64,000 bases of DNA from the NCBI RefSeq assembly GCF_016283395.1, contig NZ_JAEEMU010000050.1, forward strand, positions 1 through 64,000. The letters run 5' to 3'. Shown here piece by piece: positions 25,302 to 33,204 of the stretch. The stretch's first letter is position 1. Every line of letters begins with the position of its first letter. This stretch comes from Ruminococcus sp. GTDB lineage: Bacteria > Bacillota_A > Clostridia > Oscillospirales > Ruminococcaceae. The notes under the pieces are model-generated. The model worked only from the letters and a program-made list of their open reading frames with translations, had not been told where the DNA came from and searched no databases. A program made the translations under genes and the position numbers.

Positions 25302-26783
25302 ATGAGTGAGAATAATAAGAATACAACGTCCGAAAAAGATAAAAACCAGGACGCTGAAAAAAACTCTGTCCGTCCTGAGCCTGTTATATCAATAGCAGCT
25401 TCGGATCGTGAAAATACAGAGATAGATATACCTGTAAAGGCTAAAAAGCTCCGCAGAGAACGCAGAAAAAAGACCATGAACACTATCGCGCTCTCCAATA
25501 TTATCCTTATGGGAGCTCTCCTTGCAGGCGGTTTTTCATACATGACACTGCTCCCCCATGAGACAAAAGCTGATGACGAAAACCGTATGCTGACCAAATT
25601 CCCGAAATTAACTGCAAAATCGTATGCAAGCGGTCAGTATACAGAGGGAATTGCTGATTATTTCGATGATACAGTCCATAACAGAGCTAATATAAAGGAG
25701 TTCATCGCTGATAATCTTATGCCGCTGAAAGGCAGAAAATACGGTGACGGTGATGACGGCGCAGAGCTTTACGGAAGCAGTGCCAAGAAAAATAAGTCCA
25801 TGTCTGTCACTACGACAGCAAAGCCTTTTATATCCGAAGTCACAACAGCGACTACTGCTGTACAGGAGACGACTGAACCTGCTACGGAAGAACCTGCTCC
25901 AGCTGAGGGTGAGCTCACAAACAATATCCTTATCGTGAATAAACGCGGTATAACCCTCTACGGCGGCGGATGGGGCACAGAGCTGGAATATGCTTCGTAT
26001 CTGAACGCTTACAAGGAAAAGCTTGGAAATGTCAACGTTTATTCTATGGTGCTGCCTACTTCCAGCTCATTCTATCTGCCTGACAACTATAAAGACCTTG
26101 CACACAGTGAGAAGGAAGATTTCGATAGCATTGACGGGGCATTGCAGAACGTTATGTCAGTTGATGCATATTCAGCCCTTATGGCTCATAAGGATGAGGC
26201 TATCTACTCACGTACAGATCATCACTGGCAGCCGCTCGGTGCTTATTACGCTGCTGAGAAATTCGCTCTCACCGCAGGTGTGCCGTTTGCAGACCTTTCA
26301 GAATATGAAACAGTTACGCTTCCAGGCTATGTCGGTACACTGTATATGTATACCCAGAGTGCTACCCTCCTCAATAATCCCGAGGACTTCGTTTACTACA
26401 AGCCAAAGGCACCTGTAACAGTAACTCAGTACGATACACATTTCCAGAATCCTGTTGTGGCTAATCTCCTGCTTGACCCGTCAAGTATGCCGAATTCGGG
26501 ATACTATATGGTATTCGGCTCTGACGAGAGAATAGTCCATGTGAATACAGAGTGTAAGAACGGAAGAACTCTCGTTATTTTCAAGGACAGCTACGGAAAC
26601 GCTCTCCTGCCTATGCTCACAAGCTCATTTGAGAACATCTATCTCTGCGATATCCGCTATTTCGAGCTTAATGCCATTGATTTCATAAATCAGGTGGGAG
26701 CTACAGACCTGCTGTTCTCAATGTGTTCGTTCTCAGCTGTCGGAGTAAACAGAAACAGTATATACAACAATCTTATCAGATAA
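25302..26783 (+). CDS. DHHW-family (AlgJ/AlgX-like) exported protein
   Basis: A 493-residue protein with a charged cytosolic N-terminus of about 60 residues, one membrane segment (NTIALSNIILMGALLAGGFSYMTLL) and an outer domain. The outer region starts ENRMLTKFPKLTAKSYASGQYTEGIADYFDDTVHNR, the usual entry of DHHW proteins. A Thr-rich insert follows (about 167-205), and the namesake DHHW is in YSRTDHHWQPLGAYYAAE. Late motifs are VIFKDSYGNALLP and CDIRYF. AlgJ-like proteins are SGNH-type partners of MBOAT enzymes in O-acylation. Here it follows the MBOAT gene by 15 bp and precedes the FkbH gene by 9 bp. Confidence 0.88.
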   Translation: MSENNKNTTSEKDKNQDAEKNSVRPEPVISIAASDRENTEIDIPVKAKKLRRERRKKTMNTIALSNIILMGALLAGGFSYMTLLPHETKADDENRMLTKFPKLTAKSYASGQYTEGIADYFDDTVHNRANIKEFIADNLMPLKGRKYGDGDDGAELYGSSAKKNKSMSVTTTAKPFISEVTTATTAVQETTEPATEEPAPAEGELTNNILIVNKRGITLYGGGWGTELEYASYLNAYKEKLGNVNVYSMVLPTSSSFYLPDNYKDLAHSEKEDFDSIDGALQNVMSVDAYSALMAHKDEAIYSRTDHHWQPLGAYYAAEKFALTAGVPFADLSEYETVTLPGYVGTLYMYTQSATLLNNPEDFVYYKPKAPVTVTQYDTHFQNPVVANLLLDPSSMPNSGYYMVFGSDERIVHVNTECKNGRTLVIFKDSYGNALLPMLTSSFENIYLCDIRYFELNAIDFINQVGATDLLFSMCSFSAVGVNRNSIYNNLIR

Positions 26784-26792
26784 GGAGACATA

Positions 26793-28589
26793 ATGAAAGA
26801 GCTTGATTTTCCTTTTGATGCTGCCTATATAATGAGAAAAAAACGCGGTCTGCGCAAGGAGCTCCTCGGCGACGGCAGCAAACGCATAAAGAAAAAGATC
26901 GCTGTTCTCGGCGGCTCGACTACCGATCATATCGTTTCAGCTCTTGAGCTTTTCCTGCTGAATTCAGGCATTGAACCTGAGTTTTATCAGTCTGAATACA
27001 ATAAATTCTACGAAGATGCTGTTTTCGGCAATGAAGAGCTTGACAGCTTCTCCCCTGATATAATCTATATCCATACAACTTCAAGAAATCTTACACTTAT
27101 CCCTGACAGTCCTACGGAAACTGCCGAAAGTGTACAGTCAAAGCTCGATGAGCAGGAAGATATATTCAGACAGGTATGGGAAAGCCTCGAAAAGCGTTTC
27201 TCCTGCCCTGTTATACAGAATAATTTCGAGCTTCCGCTATTCCGCCGCTCAGGCAGCTTCGACGGCTGGAGCACCTGCGGACAGGCTGCTTTTATCCAGC
27301 GCATGAACGTTTTTGTGTCGGACTGGGCGCGTACACACAAAGGATTTTTCGTGAATGATATCAACTACCTTTCATCAGTCTGCGGACTAACAAAGTGGCA
27401 TAATGCCGATGACTGGTATCTCTATAAATACGCCATGAGCACGGAAGTTATCCCTGACCTTGCCCACAGCATCGCCTGTATCATCAAGTCGGTATACGGC
27501 AAAAACAAAAAGGTCATTGACCTTGACCTTGATAATACCCTATGGGGAGGCGTTATCGGTGATGACGGTCAGGAAGGTATCGAGATAGGCCCTGAAACTG
27601 CCACAGGACAGTCATTCAGCGAATTTCAGTCATTTCTCAAGGGATATAAGGACTACGGCGTACTTCTTGCTGTTTGTTCCAAAAATGAAGAAGAAAATGC
27701 TCTTCTCGGATTAAAACACCCCAGCAGTATACTTGCTCCCGATGATTTTGTGTCCATAAAGGCAAACTGGCAGCCAAAAGATCAGAATATTGCAGAGTCG
27801 GCTGACGAACTGTCACTCGGTATCGACTCATTTGTGTTCGTTGACGATAATCCTGCGGAATGTGCCATTGTTGAGGGACAGCTGCCGTCAGTACAGACAA
27901 TTCCCGTAACAAGCGTCCACGATGCTATGTATATGCTTTCAAGAAGCGGATTTTTCGAGATTACTTCCCTTTCCGCCGATGATATGCACCGCTCGGAGAT
28001 GTATGCTGCAAATGCCAAAAGAGCTGCTCAGCAGAAGCAGTTCGGAAGCTATGCCGATTATCTGCTCAGTCTCGATATGACGGCAGAAATAAGCGGATTT
28101 GAGCCTGTTTACATTCAGCGTGTGACTCAGCTCACCAACAAGAGCAATCAGTTCAACCTTACTACAAGACGCTATACTGAAAATGAGATACAGCAGCTAA
28201 GCATCAGCAGCGACTATATCTGTCTCTGCGGTCAGCTCAGTGATAAATTCGGCGACAACGGTATAGTTTCGGTCGTTATCGGAAAAATAAATGGCAACGC
28301 CCTTGATATCGAGCTGTGGCTCATGAGCTGCCGCGTTTTAAAACGTGATATGGAGCTTGCTATGCTGGACGAGCTTGTAAGTCAGGCTAAGGCTAAGGAT
28401 ATCACAAGGCTCAACGGCTATTACTACAAAACCGCAAAGAACAATATGGTATCGGAGCTTTACGGTGATTTCGGCTTCTCTCTTGATGAAAAAGCCGAAA
28501 ACGGAGACTCTGTATGGCACCTTGATATCACTGACTATAAAGAGAAAAATAAAGTCATAAAAACAAAAGAAAAGGAGCTTATAAAATGA
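26793..28589 (+). CDS. FkbH-like HAD-IIIC enzyme with C-terminal GNAT-like domain
   Basis: A 598-residue cytosolic protein of three parts. The N-terminal 230 residues form an SGNH-like region (IAVLGGSTTDHIVSALELFL). The HAD-IIIC domain has motif I VIDLDLDNTLWGGVIGDDG near residue 244 and the later FVFVDDNPAEC. The C-terminal region is GNAT-like (RVTQLTNKSNQFNLTTRRY, FGDNGIVSVVIG). In characterised pathways FkbH and relatives load a glyceryl group from 1,3-bisphosphoglycerate onto an acyl carrier protein. The next gene, overlapping by 4 bp, is exactly such a carrier. Here the loaded group could feed the membrane acyltransferase; this step is inferred. Confidence 0.88.
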   Translation: MKELDFPFDAAYIMRKKRGLRKELLGDGSKRIKKKIAVLGGSTTDHIVSALELFLLNSGIEPEFYQSEYNKFYEDAVFGNEELDSFSPDIIYIHTTSRNLTLIPDSPTETAESVQSKLDEQEDIFRQVWESLEKRFSCPVIQNNFELPLFRRSGSFDGWSTCGQAAFIQRMNVFVSDWARTHKGFFVNDINYLSSVCGLTKWHNADDWYLYKYAMSTEVIPDLAHSIACIIKSVYGKNKKVIDLDLDNTLWGGVIGDDGQEGIEIGPETATGQSFSEFQSFLKGYKDYGVLLAVCSKNEEENALLGLKHPSSILAPDDFVSIKANWQPKDQNIAESADELSLGIDSFVFVDDNPAECAIVEGQLPSVQTIPVTSVHDAMYMLSRSGFFEITSLSADDMHRSEMYAANAKRAAQQKQFGSYADYLLSLDMTAEISGFEPVYIQRVTQLTNKSNQFNLTTRRYTENEIQQLSISSDYICLCGQLSDKFGDNGIVSVVIGKINGNALDIELWLMSCRVLKRDMELAMLDELVSQAKAKDITRLNGYYYKTAKNNMVSELYGDFGFSLDEKAENGDSVWHLDITDYKEKNKVIKTKEKELIK

Positions 28590-28828
28590 ATACTAACGAA
28601 ATAATCCCAAGACTTAATGAGGTTTTCCGCGATGTTTTCGGAGACTCTTCTATCTCAGTCACAGCTTCTACTACAGCTGATGATATAGATGACTGGGACA
28701 GCATCGAGCATATCAACCTCATCGGTGCTGTTGAAGCTGAATTCGGTATGCGCTTCAAGATGCGCGAGGTATCAGGCATGAAGAATGTGGGAGAAATGAT
28801 AAACATTATTTCAGAAAGAGGAAAATAA
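28586..28828 (+). CDS. Acyl carrier protein
   Basis: An 80-residue four-helix carrier. The phosphopantetheine site is Ser39 in DDWDSIEHINLIGAVEAEFGM, the canonical D-S-x-x motif followed by helix II. It lacks the DSLD wording of fatty-acid ACPs, which fits a dedicated carrier. The start overlaps the FkbH gene by 4 bp and its stop overlaps the next start (TAATG), so the three proteins are probably made in fixed ratio. It plays the part DltC plays in D-alanylation (inference). Confidence 0.92.
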   Translation: MNTNEIIPRLNEVFRDVFGDSSISVTASTTADDIDDWDSIEHINLIGAVEAEFGMRFKMREVSGMKNVGEMINIISERGK

Positions 28829-29688
28829 TGGGTAAGAAATTATCCCCAAAAGCTAAAAAAAGACTCAGAATACTCCTTATACTGTTTATTTTCTATGTTA
28901 TCCTCACTGCATGGGGATATGTGATGCAGACTGTAAAGTACAAGGTAAAGTCCGACAAGCTTGACAAAGGGCTGAGGATAGTATTCATCTCCGATCTGCA
29001 TAACTGCTTTTACGGCGGTACAGATCAGTCGGCTCTCATTGACAGAGTACATGATGCCGCTCCCGATATCGTTGTATTCGGCGGAGATGTCATTGATATG
29101 TGGGGAGGTACGAAACACGCCCTCACCCTTATGAGAGCTCTCAGCAACGAGTATCCCTGCTTCTATTCCCCGGGCAACCACGAGGAAATGAGAAGCGATA
29201 TCGAGGATTTTTACAATGAAGCAAGAAAGATATGTCCCGTACTTATGGGTGAAGATCACGCAGATATCACTGTAACCGGACAGGATATACGTCTTTTCGG
29301 TGCTATAAATGCTCAGGTCTGCTATAAGTATTCAACTCAGCTTCAGGAGTGTTTCGATGATCTTGACGATGAACATTACAATATACTCGTTGCTCATCAG
29401 CCAGAAGATATCGACTACTACCTCGGCGAAGGCTTCAATACCGATAAGGATTTCGACCTTATACTCTCGGGACACGCTCACGGCGGTCAGTGGAGGATTC
29501 CAAAGCTCCTCGATCAGGGACTTTATGCTCCGCAGCAGGGATTGTTCCCGAAATATACCACAGGTATGTATCATTACGGCGACACTGTACATATAATAAG
29601 CCGCGGACTTGCAAAGCCCCTCAGAATGATATTCATACCAAGAATTTTCAATCGTCCTGAGTTTTCTATCATAGATATAAACAGATAA
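28828..29688 (+). CDS. Membrane-anchored metallophosphoesterase (YaeI-like)
   Basis: A 286-residue calcineurin-like phosphoesterase with one N-terminal membrane segment (LLILFIFYVILTAWGYVMQT). All five metal motifs are visible: IVFISDLHNCFYGG, FGGDVIDM, YSPGNHEE, LVAHQPE and LILSGHAHGGQ. The topology puts the catalytic domain outside, though YaeI-type relatives are described at the inner face, so side is uncertain. Its start overlaps the carrier-protein stop by one base, making it the fifth gene of the acylation operon. A role in freeing a phosphorylated by-product or lipid intermediate is possible but not shown. Confidence 0.9.
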   Translation: MGKKLSPKAKKRLRILLILFIFYVILTAWGYVMQTVKYKVKSDKLDKGLRIVFISDLHNCFYGGTDQSALIDRVHDAAPDIVVFGGDVIDMWGGTKHALTLMRALSNEYPCFYSPGNHEEMRSDIEDFYNEARKICPVLMGEDHADITVTGQDIRLFGAINAQVCYKYSTQLQECFDDLDDEHYNILVAHQPEDIDYYLGEGFNTDKDFDLILSGHAHGGQWRIPKLLDQGLYAPQQGLFPKYTTGMYHYGDTVHIISRGLAKPLRMIFIPRIFNRPEFSIIDINR

Positions 29689-29722
29689 AAATGCCTGTAT
29701 TTCCGAGAAAAATAAAAAACAC

Positions 29723-29751
29723 TTGTAATTTCAGACGAATAATGATATAAT
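29723..29751 (+). promoter_or_regulatory. Promoter of rlmB
   Basis: TTGTAA (29723-29728), 17-bp spacer, TATAAT (29746-29751). It lies about 60 bp before the rlmB-leading reading frame. Confidence 0.75.
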
Positions 29752-29804
29752 AGGAATGATATTTCGTTTTAAGTAAGTATCACAAAACACAGAACAAAAG
29801 GAGC

Positions 29805-29876
29805 ATGGGCAGCTTTTGTGCCCTCTGTAAGATATGGAAAAAGAGAAAAATACTACAGAAGCGTCCGAAAATATAA
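29805..29876 (+). CDS. Possible 23-residue leader peptide overlapping the rlmB start
   Basis: A short frame, ATG at 29805 to TAA at 29876, with a strong AAAAGGAG site 4 bases before it. It reads MGSFCALCKIWKKRKILQ and then five more residues. The rlmB ATG at 29834 lies inside it in another frame and lacks its own good ribosome-binding site. A GGGC-loop-GCCC hairpin lies over its first codons. It could be a translated leader controlling rlmB, or chance. Only the start context supports it. Confidence 0.3.
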   Translation: MGSFCALCKIWKKRKILQKRPKI

Positions 29877-30595
29877 TATGCGGACGTAATCCCGTTATCG
29901 AAGCACTTAAATCAGGTGCTAACCTTGATACTATATATATCAACGGTAACGGCGGTAGCCTCGGTGTTATCCGCCGACTTGCAAAAGAAAAAGGCATCGT
30001 AGTAAAAGATGCCGATGATAAAAAGCTCTCAAGACTGTCAGGCGGTGCTTCTCATCAGGGCGTTGTTGCCGAAGGAGCCTGCGGTGAATATGTTTCCGTT
30101 GAGGATATCCTCGCTGTTTCACAGAAAAAAGGCACTAAGCCTTTCATCATCATCTGTGATGAGATCGAAGATCCCCATAATCTCGGTGCTATTATCCGTA
30201 CTGCCGAAACATCGGGAGCTGACGGCGTTATTATCCCGAAGCGCAGAAGTGCTTCCCTTAACGCTACTGTTTTCAAGACATCAGCAGGCGCAGCAAATTA
30301 TGTGCCTGTTGCAAGAGTCTCAAATCTTGCAAGCTGTATCGACACACTCAAGGAAAACGGCGTGTGGATATACGGCACCGATGCCTCGGGCACTGATTAC
30401 TCAGAGACAGACTTCACAGGCGGAGTCGCTCTTATTATCGGCTCTGAGGGCTTCGGCATGAGCAAGCTTATACAGAAAAAATGCGATTTTATGATAAAAC
30501 TCCCTATGCTTGGAAAAATAAATTCACTCAATGCTTCCGTCGCAGCAGGTATCTTTATGTATGAGGTGCTGCGTCAGCGCAGAGGCAATAACTAA
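29834..30595 (+). CDS. rlmB: 23S rRNA (guanosine2251-2'-O)-methyltransferase, TrmH family
   Basis: A 253-residue SPOUT methyltransferase. The N-terminal substrate domain shows IICGRNPVIEALKSG, and KLSRLSGGASHQGVVAEG follows. The knotted catalytic domain carries CDEIEDPHNLGAIIRTAETSGADGVIIPKRRSA, VALIIGSEGFGMSKLI and IKLPMLGKINSLNASVAAGIFMYEVLRQR, which are the three TrmH motifs. RlmB 2'-O-methylates G2251 of the peptidyl-transferase loop. The 5' region is unusual (weak ribosome-binding site, overlapping short frame). It is followed after 10 bp by a large membrane protein gene. Confidence 0.92.
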   Translation: MEKEKNTTEASENIICGRNPVIEALKSGANLDTIYINGNGGSLGVIRRLAKEKGIVVKDADDKKLSRLSGGASHQGVVAEGACGEYVSVEDILAVSQKKGTKPFIIICDEIEDPHNLGAIIRTAETSGADGVIIPKRRSASLNATVFKTSAGAANYVPVARVSNLASCIDTLKENGVWIYGTDASGTDYSETDFTGGVALIIGSEGFGMSKLIQKKCDFMIKLPMLGKINSLNASVAAGIFMYEVLRQRRGNN

Positions 30596-30605
30596 GGAGA
30601 TAATT

Positions 30606-33137
30606 ATGTCGGAACAGAAACCATCGCTGGAGGCTATTCTTGACGAGTACTCTCCCGATAACAACGAACCAAAGACTAAAGTGGGCAGAGTAGATGCCCA
30701 GAAGATCATAAATTCAACTGTAGACTCACCCGACATCGTTCAGAAAGCAAAATCAAGACCTCCTGTTTCGCACGAGAAATCCGCGCTTTTTGACAACGCG
30801 CTCCGCAACGAACAGCCTGCGGACGCAGTCAAGCCTGCCGACCTTTCACGGCACAAGATAGCCGTTGTAAGCTCGGACTCAATGAGCGAGATACGGACAA
30901 ATCCTCAGCGAAAGGTCATTCCGTCAGGTGTTGTCACCCCGGTACAGATGAATCCCGATGAAGCTCCCAAGATAAGGCGTATGAGTGAATCTACCCGTGC
31001 CAAGGAAGCTGACGGTAAAAAATATAAAAAGAAGCGCAAGGGCAAAAAGGATAACGACTATACCTACGCTAAGGAAACTCCTGACGGCGAGTATATGTAT
31101 TCTCCTCCTGAGTTCAAAAAGAAAAAACGTACAAGGATACAGATAATACAGGCTGCCGAAAGTCCCGAGGGACGCAAGCAGATAACAGATATCGTTCCGT
31201 CACCTGCTGCTGTTGAGGCGGCAAAGCCTGTTGAGCCTGCTCCGAGAGCTGAGCTCACAAGCATCAACCTCAGCGAAAAGGCACAGATAGACGCAGGTCA
31301 GCTCGATGTACACATAACTCAGGAAGCTGACGAGTATATGTCGGTACATTCAAAGCGCAAACGAACAAAACGTATCGTTGACTTCAATTATTACGGCGAT
31401 GTTGAAGATGTCGGACGAGATATATATGAGCTGAAAAGCACTATTTCCGTCAGAGTCGTAATTCTCGCTATGACGGCTTTTCTGAGCCTGTTCATCACTA
31501 TATCCAATCAATTCCAGCTGCCGCTGCTGGATTTTCTGAGTATGTCGCATATAAAGACATACCTCACCACACATCTGGTGCTGGGAGTTATATCCATACT
31601 CTCATCAATGGCAGTAATAACAAAGGGCGTAAAAAAACTTGTCAGCCTGAAAGCAGACAGCGATTCCATGACGGCAGTTACAGCTATTTCCTGCCTTATC
31701 GCTTTGATACCTGCATTTCTCAGACCAGATCTTGTCACGACCGAAAATATACACATCTATATGCCAGTGGGTATCCTTGCTCTGTTTATCAACGCAGTGG
31801 GCAAGCTCCTTATTATAAGGCGCGCAGCAAGGAATTTCAAATTCGTTTCAAAGAATTTCGACCGTCACGGCGTTACCTATGTTACAGATGAGGATCGTGC
31901 AGAACGTATAACACGCGGAACTCTCGGAGACTTCCCTATCCTTGCTTCCATGAGGAAAACGGACTTTCTCACCGATTTTCTGCGATATACCTATTCATCT
32001 GATATGACCGATGAATACTGCAAAAAGGCTACTCCTATATGCCTTATTGCTTCAATTATCGTTTCATTCTTCCTTACATTCTTCTGTAAGGGCACTTTCT
32101 TCAATCTTGACTCGGCTGCATTCGGTTTTTCAATATTCAGTATGCTCATATGCGCTACTTCATGTATCGCTATGCCTTTCGTAGTCAATATACCGCTGGA
32201 GAATGTTTCAAACAGTGCGATCAGGAACAAGGGCATAATGCTTGGATATCAGAGCGTAGACGACTTCTATGACACTAATTCCATTCTTGTTGACGCAGGC
32301 TCTCTTTTCCCTGAGGGTACTGTAAGACTTGACGGTATCAAGGTATTCTCGAATACAAAGCTTGATGAAGCACTTCTTGAGGCTGCAAGCCTTACTGCTA
32401 CGGCAGGAAGCATAATGTCACAGCTCTTCACAGACGTTATCGCAGGCAGAAACGGTGTGCTCTACCCTATTGAAAACTACTCCTATGAGGAGGGTATGGG
32501 AATGTGCGGCTGGATAAACAACAAGAGAGTCCTTTTCGGAAACCGCGAGCTTATGACGAGCCACAACATCGAAGGAGTACCTACAAAAACTCAGGAAGCA
32601 GAAATGGTGGACGGCAAAAAGGACGCAATGTACCTTTCGATATCAGGCAATCTTGCTGCGATGTTCGTAGTTGATATAGTTGCTGACCGCTATGTGAAGA
32701 AATGGTCAAAGAAGCTCTGCAAGAATAAGATATGCTTATTCGTTAAGAGCATTGATCCATGCATCACTGTTAAAAAGCTCAATACGCTTTTCGGTATACC
32801 AGAGGATATGTCAAGGATACTTCCCAAAAAGCTCCATGAGGACTTCTACGAGGAGACCAAAAAGGCTGTACGTCTCAGCTCTTCAATGGCTACTACAGGT
32901 AAATTCTCCTCACTTGCCGAGCTTCTCATCGGCACTAAGGTAGTTCATACATCTGCTATAATAGGTCTTATCCTACAGACTGCCTCAATAATTCTCGGCT
33001 TCGGACTGTGTATGCTTCTGATACTTTCAAAGGCATTCCGCTCCAATTATGTGTATATGTCAGCTACCGCACTGACCGTCTATAATCTGGTTTGGGCTGC
33101 TGTCACATACATTGCCGTAAGCATCAAAAAAACATAA
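30606..33137 (+). CDS. Degenerate P-type ATPase-like membrane protein
   Basis: An 843-residue protein I first took for unknown. Residues 1-275 are hydrophilic, Lys/Pro-rich and cytosolic. Membrane segments lie near 283-303, 322-341, 355-373, 385-405, 476-496, 506-528, 782-808 and 817-839, the 6+2 layout of P1-type ATPases. After the sixth, NKGIMLGYQSVDDFYDTNSILVDAGSLFPEGTVRL aligns with the usual phosphorylation segment, but DKTGTLTEG has become DAGSLFPEG (Asp563). VLFGNRELM and a LAAMFVVDIVAD stretch recall the nucleotide domain, yet the TGDGxND hinge is absent. Ion pumping seems lost. The role is unknown and may be structural or regulatory. A start at 30606 follows AAGGAGATA. Confidence 0.7.
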   Translation: MSEQKPSLEAILDEYSPDNNEPKTKVGRVDAQKIINSTVDSPDIVQKAKSRPPVSHEKSALFDNALRNEQPADAVKPADLSRHKIAVVSSDSMSEIRTNPQRKVIPSGVVTPVQMNPDEAPKIRRMSESTRAKEADGKKYKKKRKGKKDNDYTYAKETPDGEYMYSPPEFKKKKRTRIQIIQAAESPEGRKQITDIVPSPAAVEAAKPVEPAPRAELTSINLSEKAQIDAGQLDVHITQEADEYMSVHSKRKRTKRIVDFNYYGDVEDVGRDIYELKSTISVRVVILAMTAFLSLFITISNQFQLPLLDFLSMSHIKTYLTTHLVLGVISILSSMAVITKGVKKLVSLKADSDSMTAVTAISCLIALIPAFLRPDLVTTENIHIYMPVGILALFINAVGKLLIIRRAARNFKFVSKNFDRHGVTYVTDEDRAERITRGTLGDFPILASMRKTDFLTDFLRYTYSSDMTDEYCKKATPICLIASIIVSFFLTFFCKGTFFNLDSAAFGFSIFSMLICATSCIAMPFVVNIPLENVSNSAIRNKGIMLGYQSVDDFYDTNSILVDAGSLFPEGTVRLDGIKVFSNTKLDEALLEAASLTATAGSIMSQLFTDVIAGRNGVLYPIENYSYEEGMGMCGWINNKRVLFGNRELMTSHNIEGVPTKTQEAEMVDGKKDAMYLSISGNLAAMFVVDIVADRYVKKWSKKLCKNKICLFVKSIDPCITVKKLNTLFGIPEDMSRILPKKLHEDFYEETKKAVRLSSSMATTGKFSSLAELLIGTKVVHTSAIIGLILQTASIILGFGLCMLLILSKAFRSNYVYMSATALTVYNLVWAAVTYIAVSIKKT

Positions 33138-33144
33138 ATAACCA

Positions 33145-33182
33145 AAGAACCTGTATCTTCCGCAACGTTGATACAGGTTCTT
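33145..33182 (+). terminator. Long inverted repeat after the ATPase-like gene
   Basis: A 13-bp arm AAGAACCTGTATC and its exact inverse GATACAGGTTCTT around a 12-base loop. No T tract follows, so it could be a weak terminator, RNA-stability element or attenuator ahead of the LCP gene. Confidence 0.55.
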
Positions 33183-33204
33183 AAAGCATAGAAAGGACAC
33201 AACC

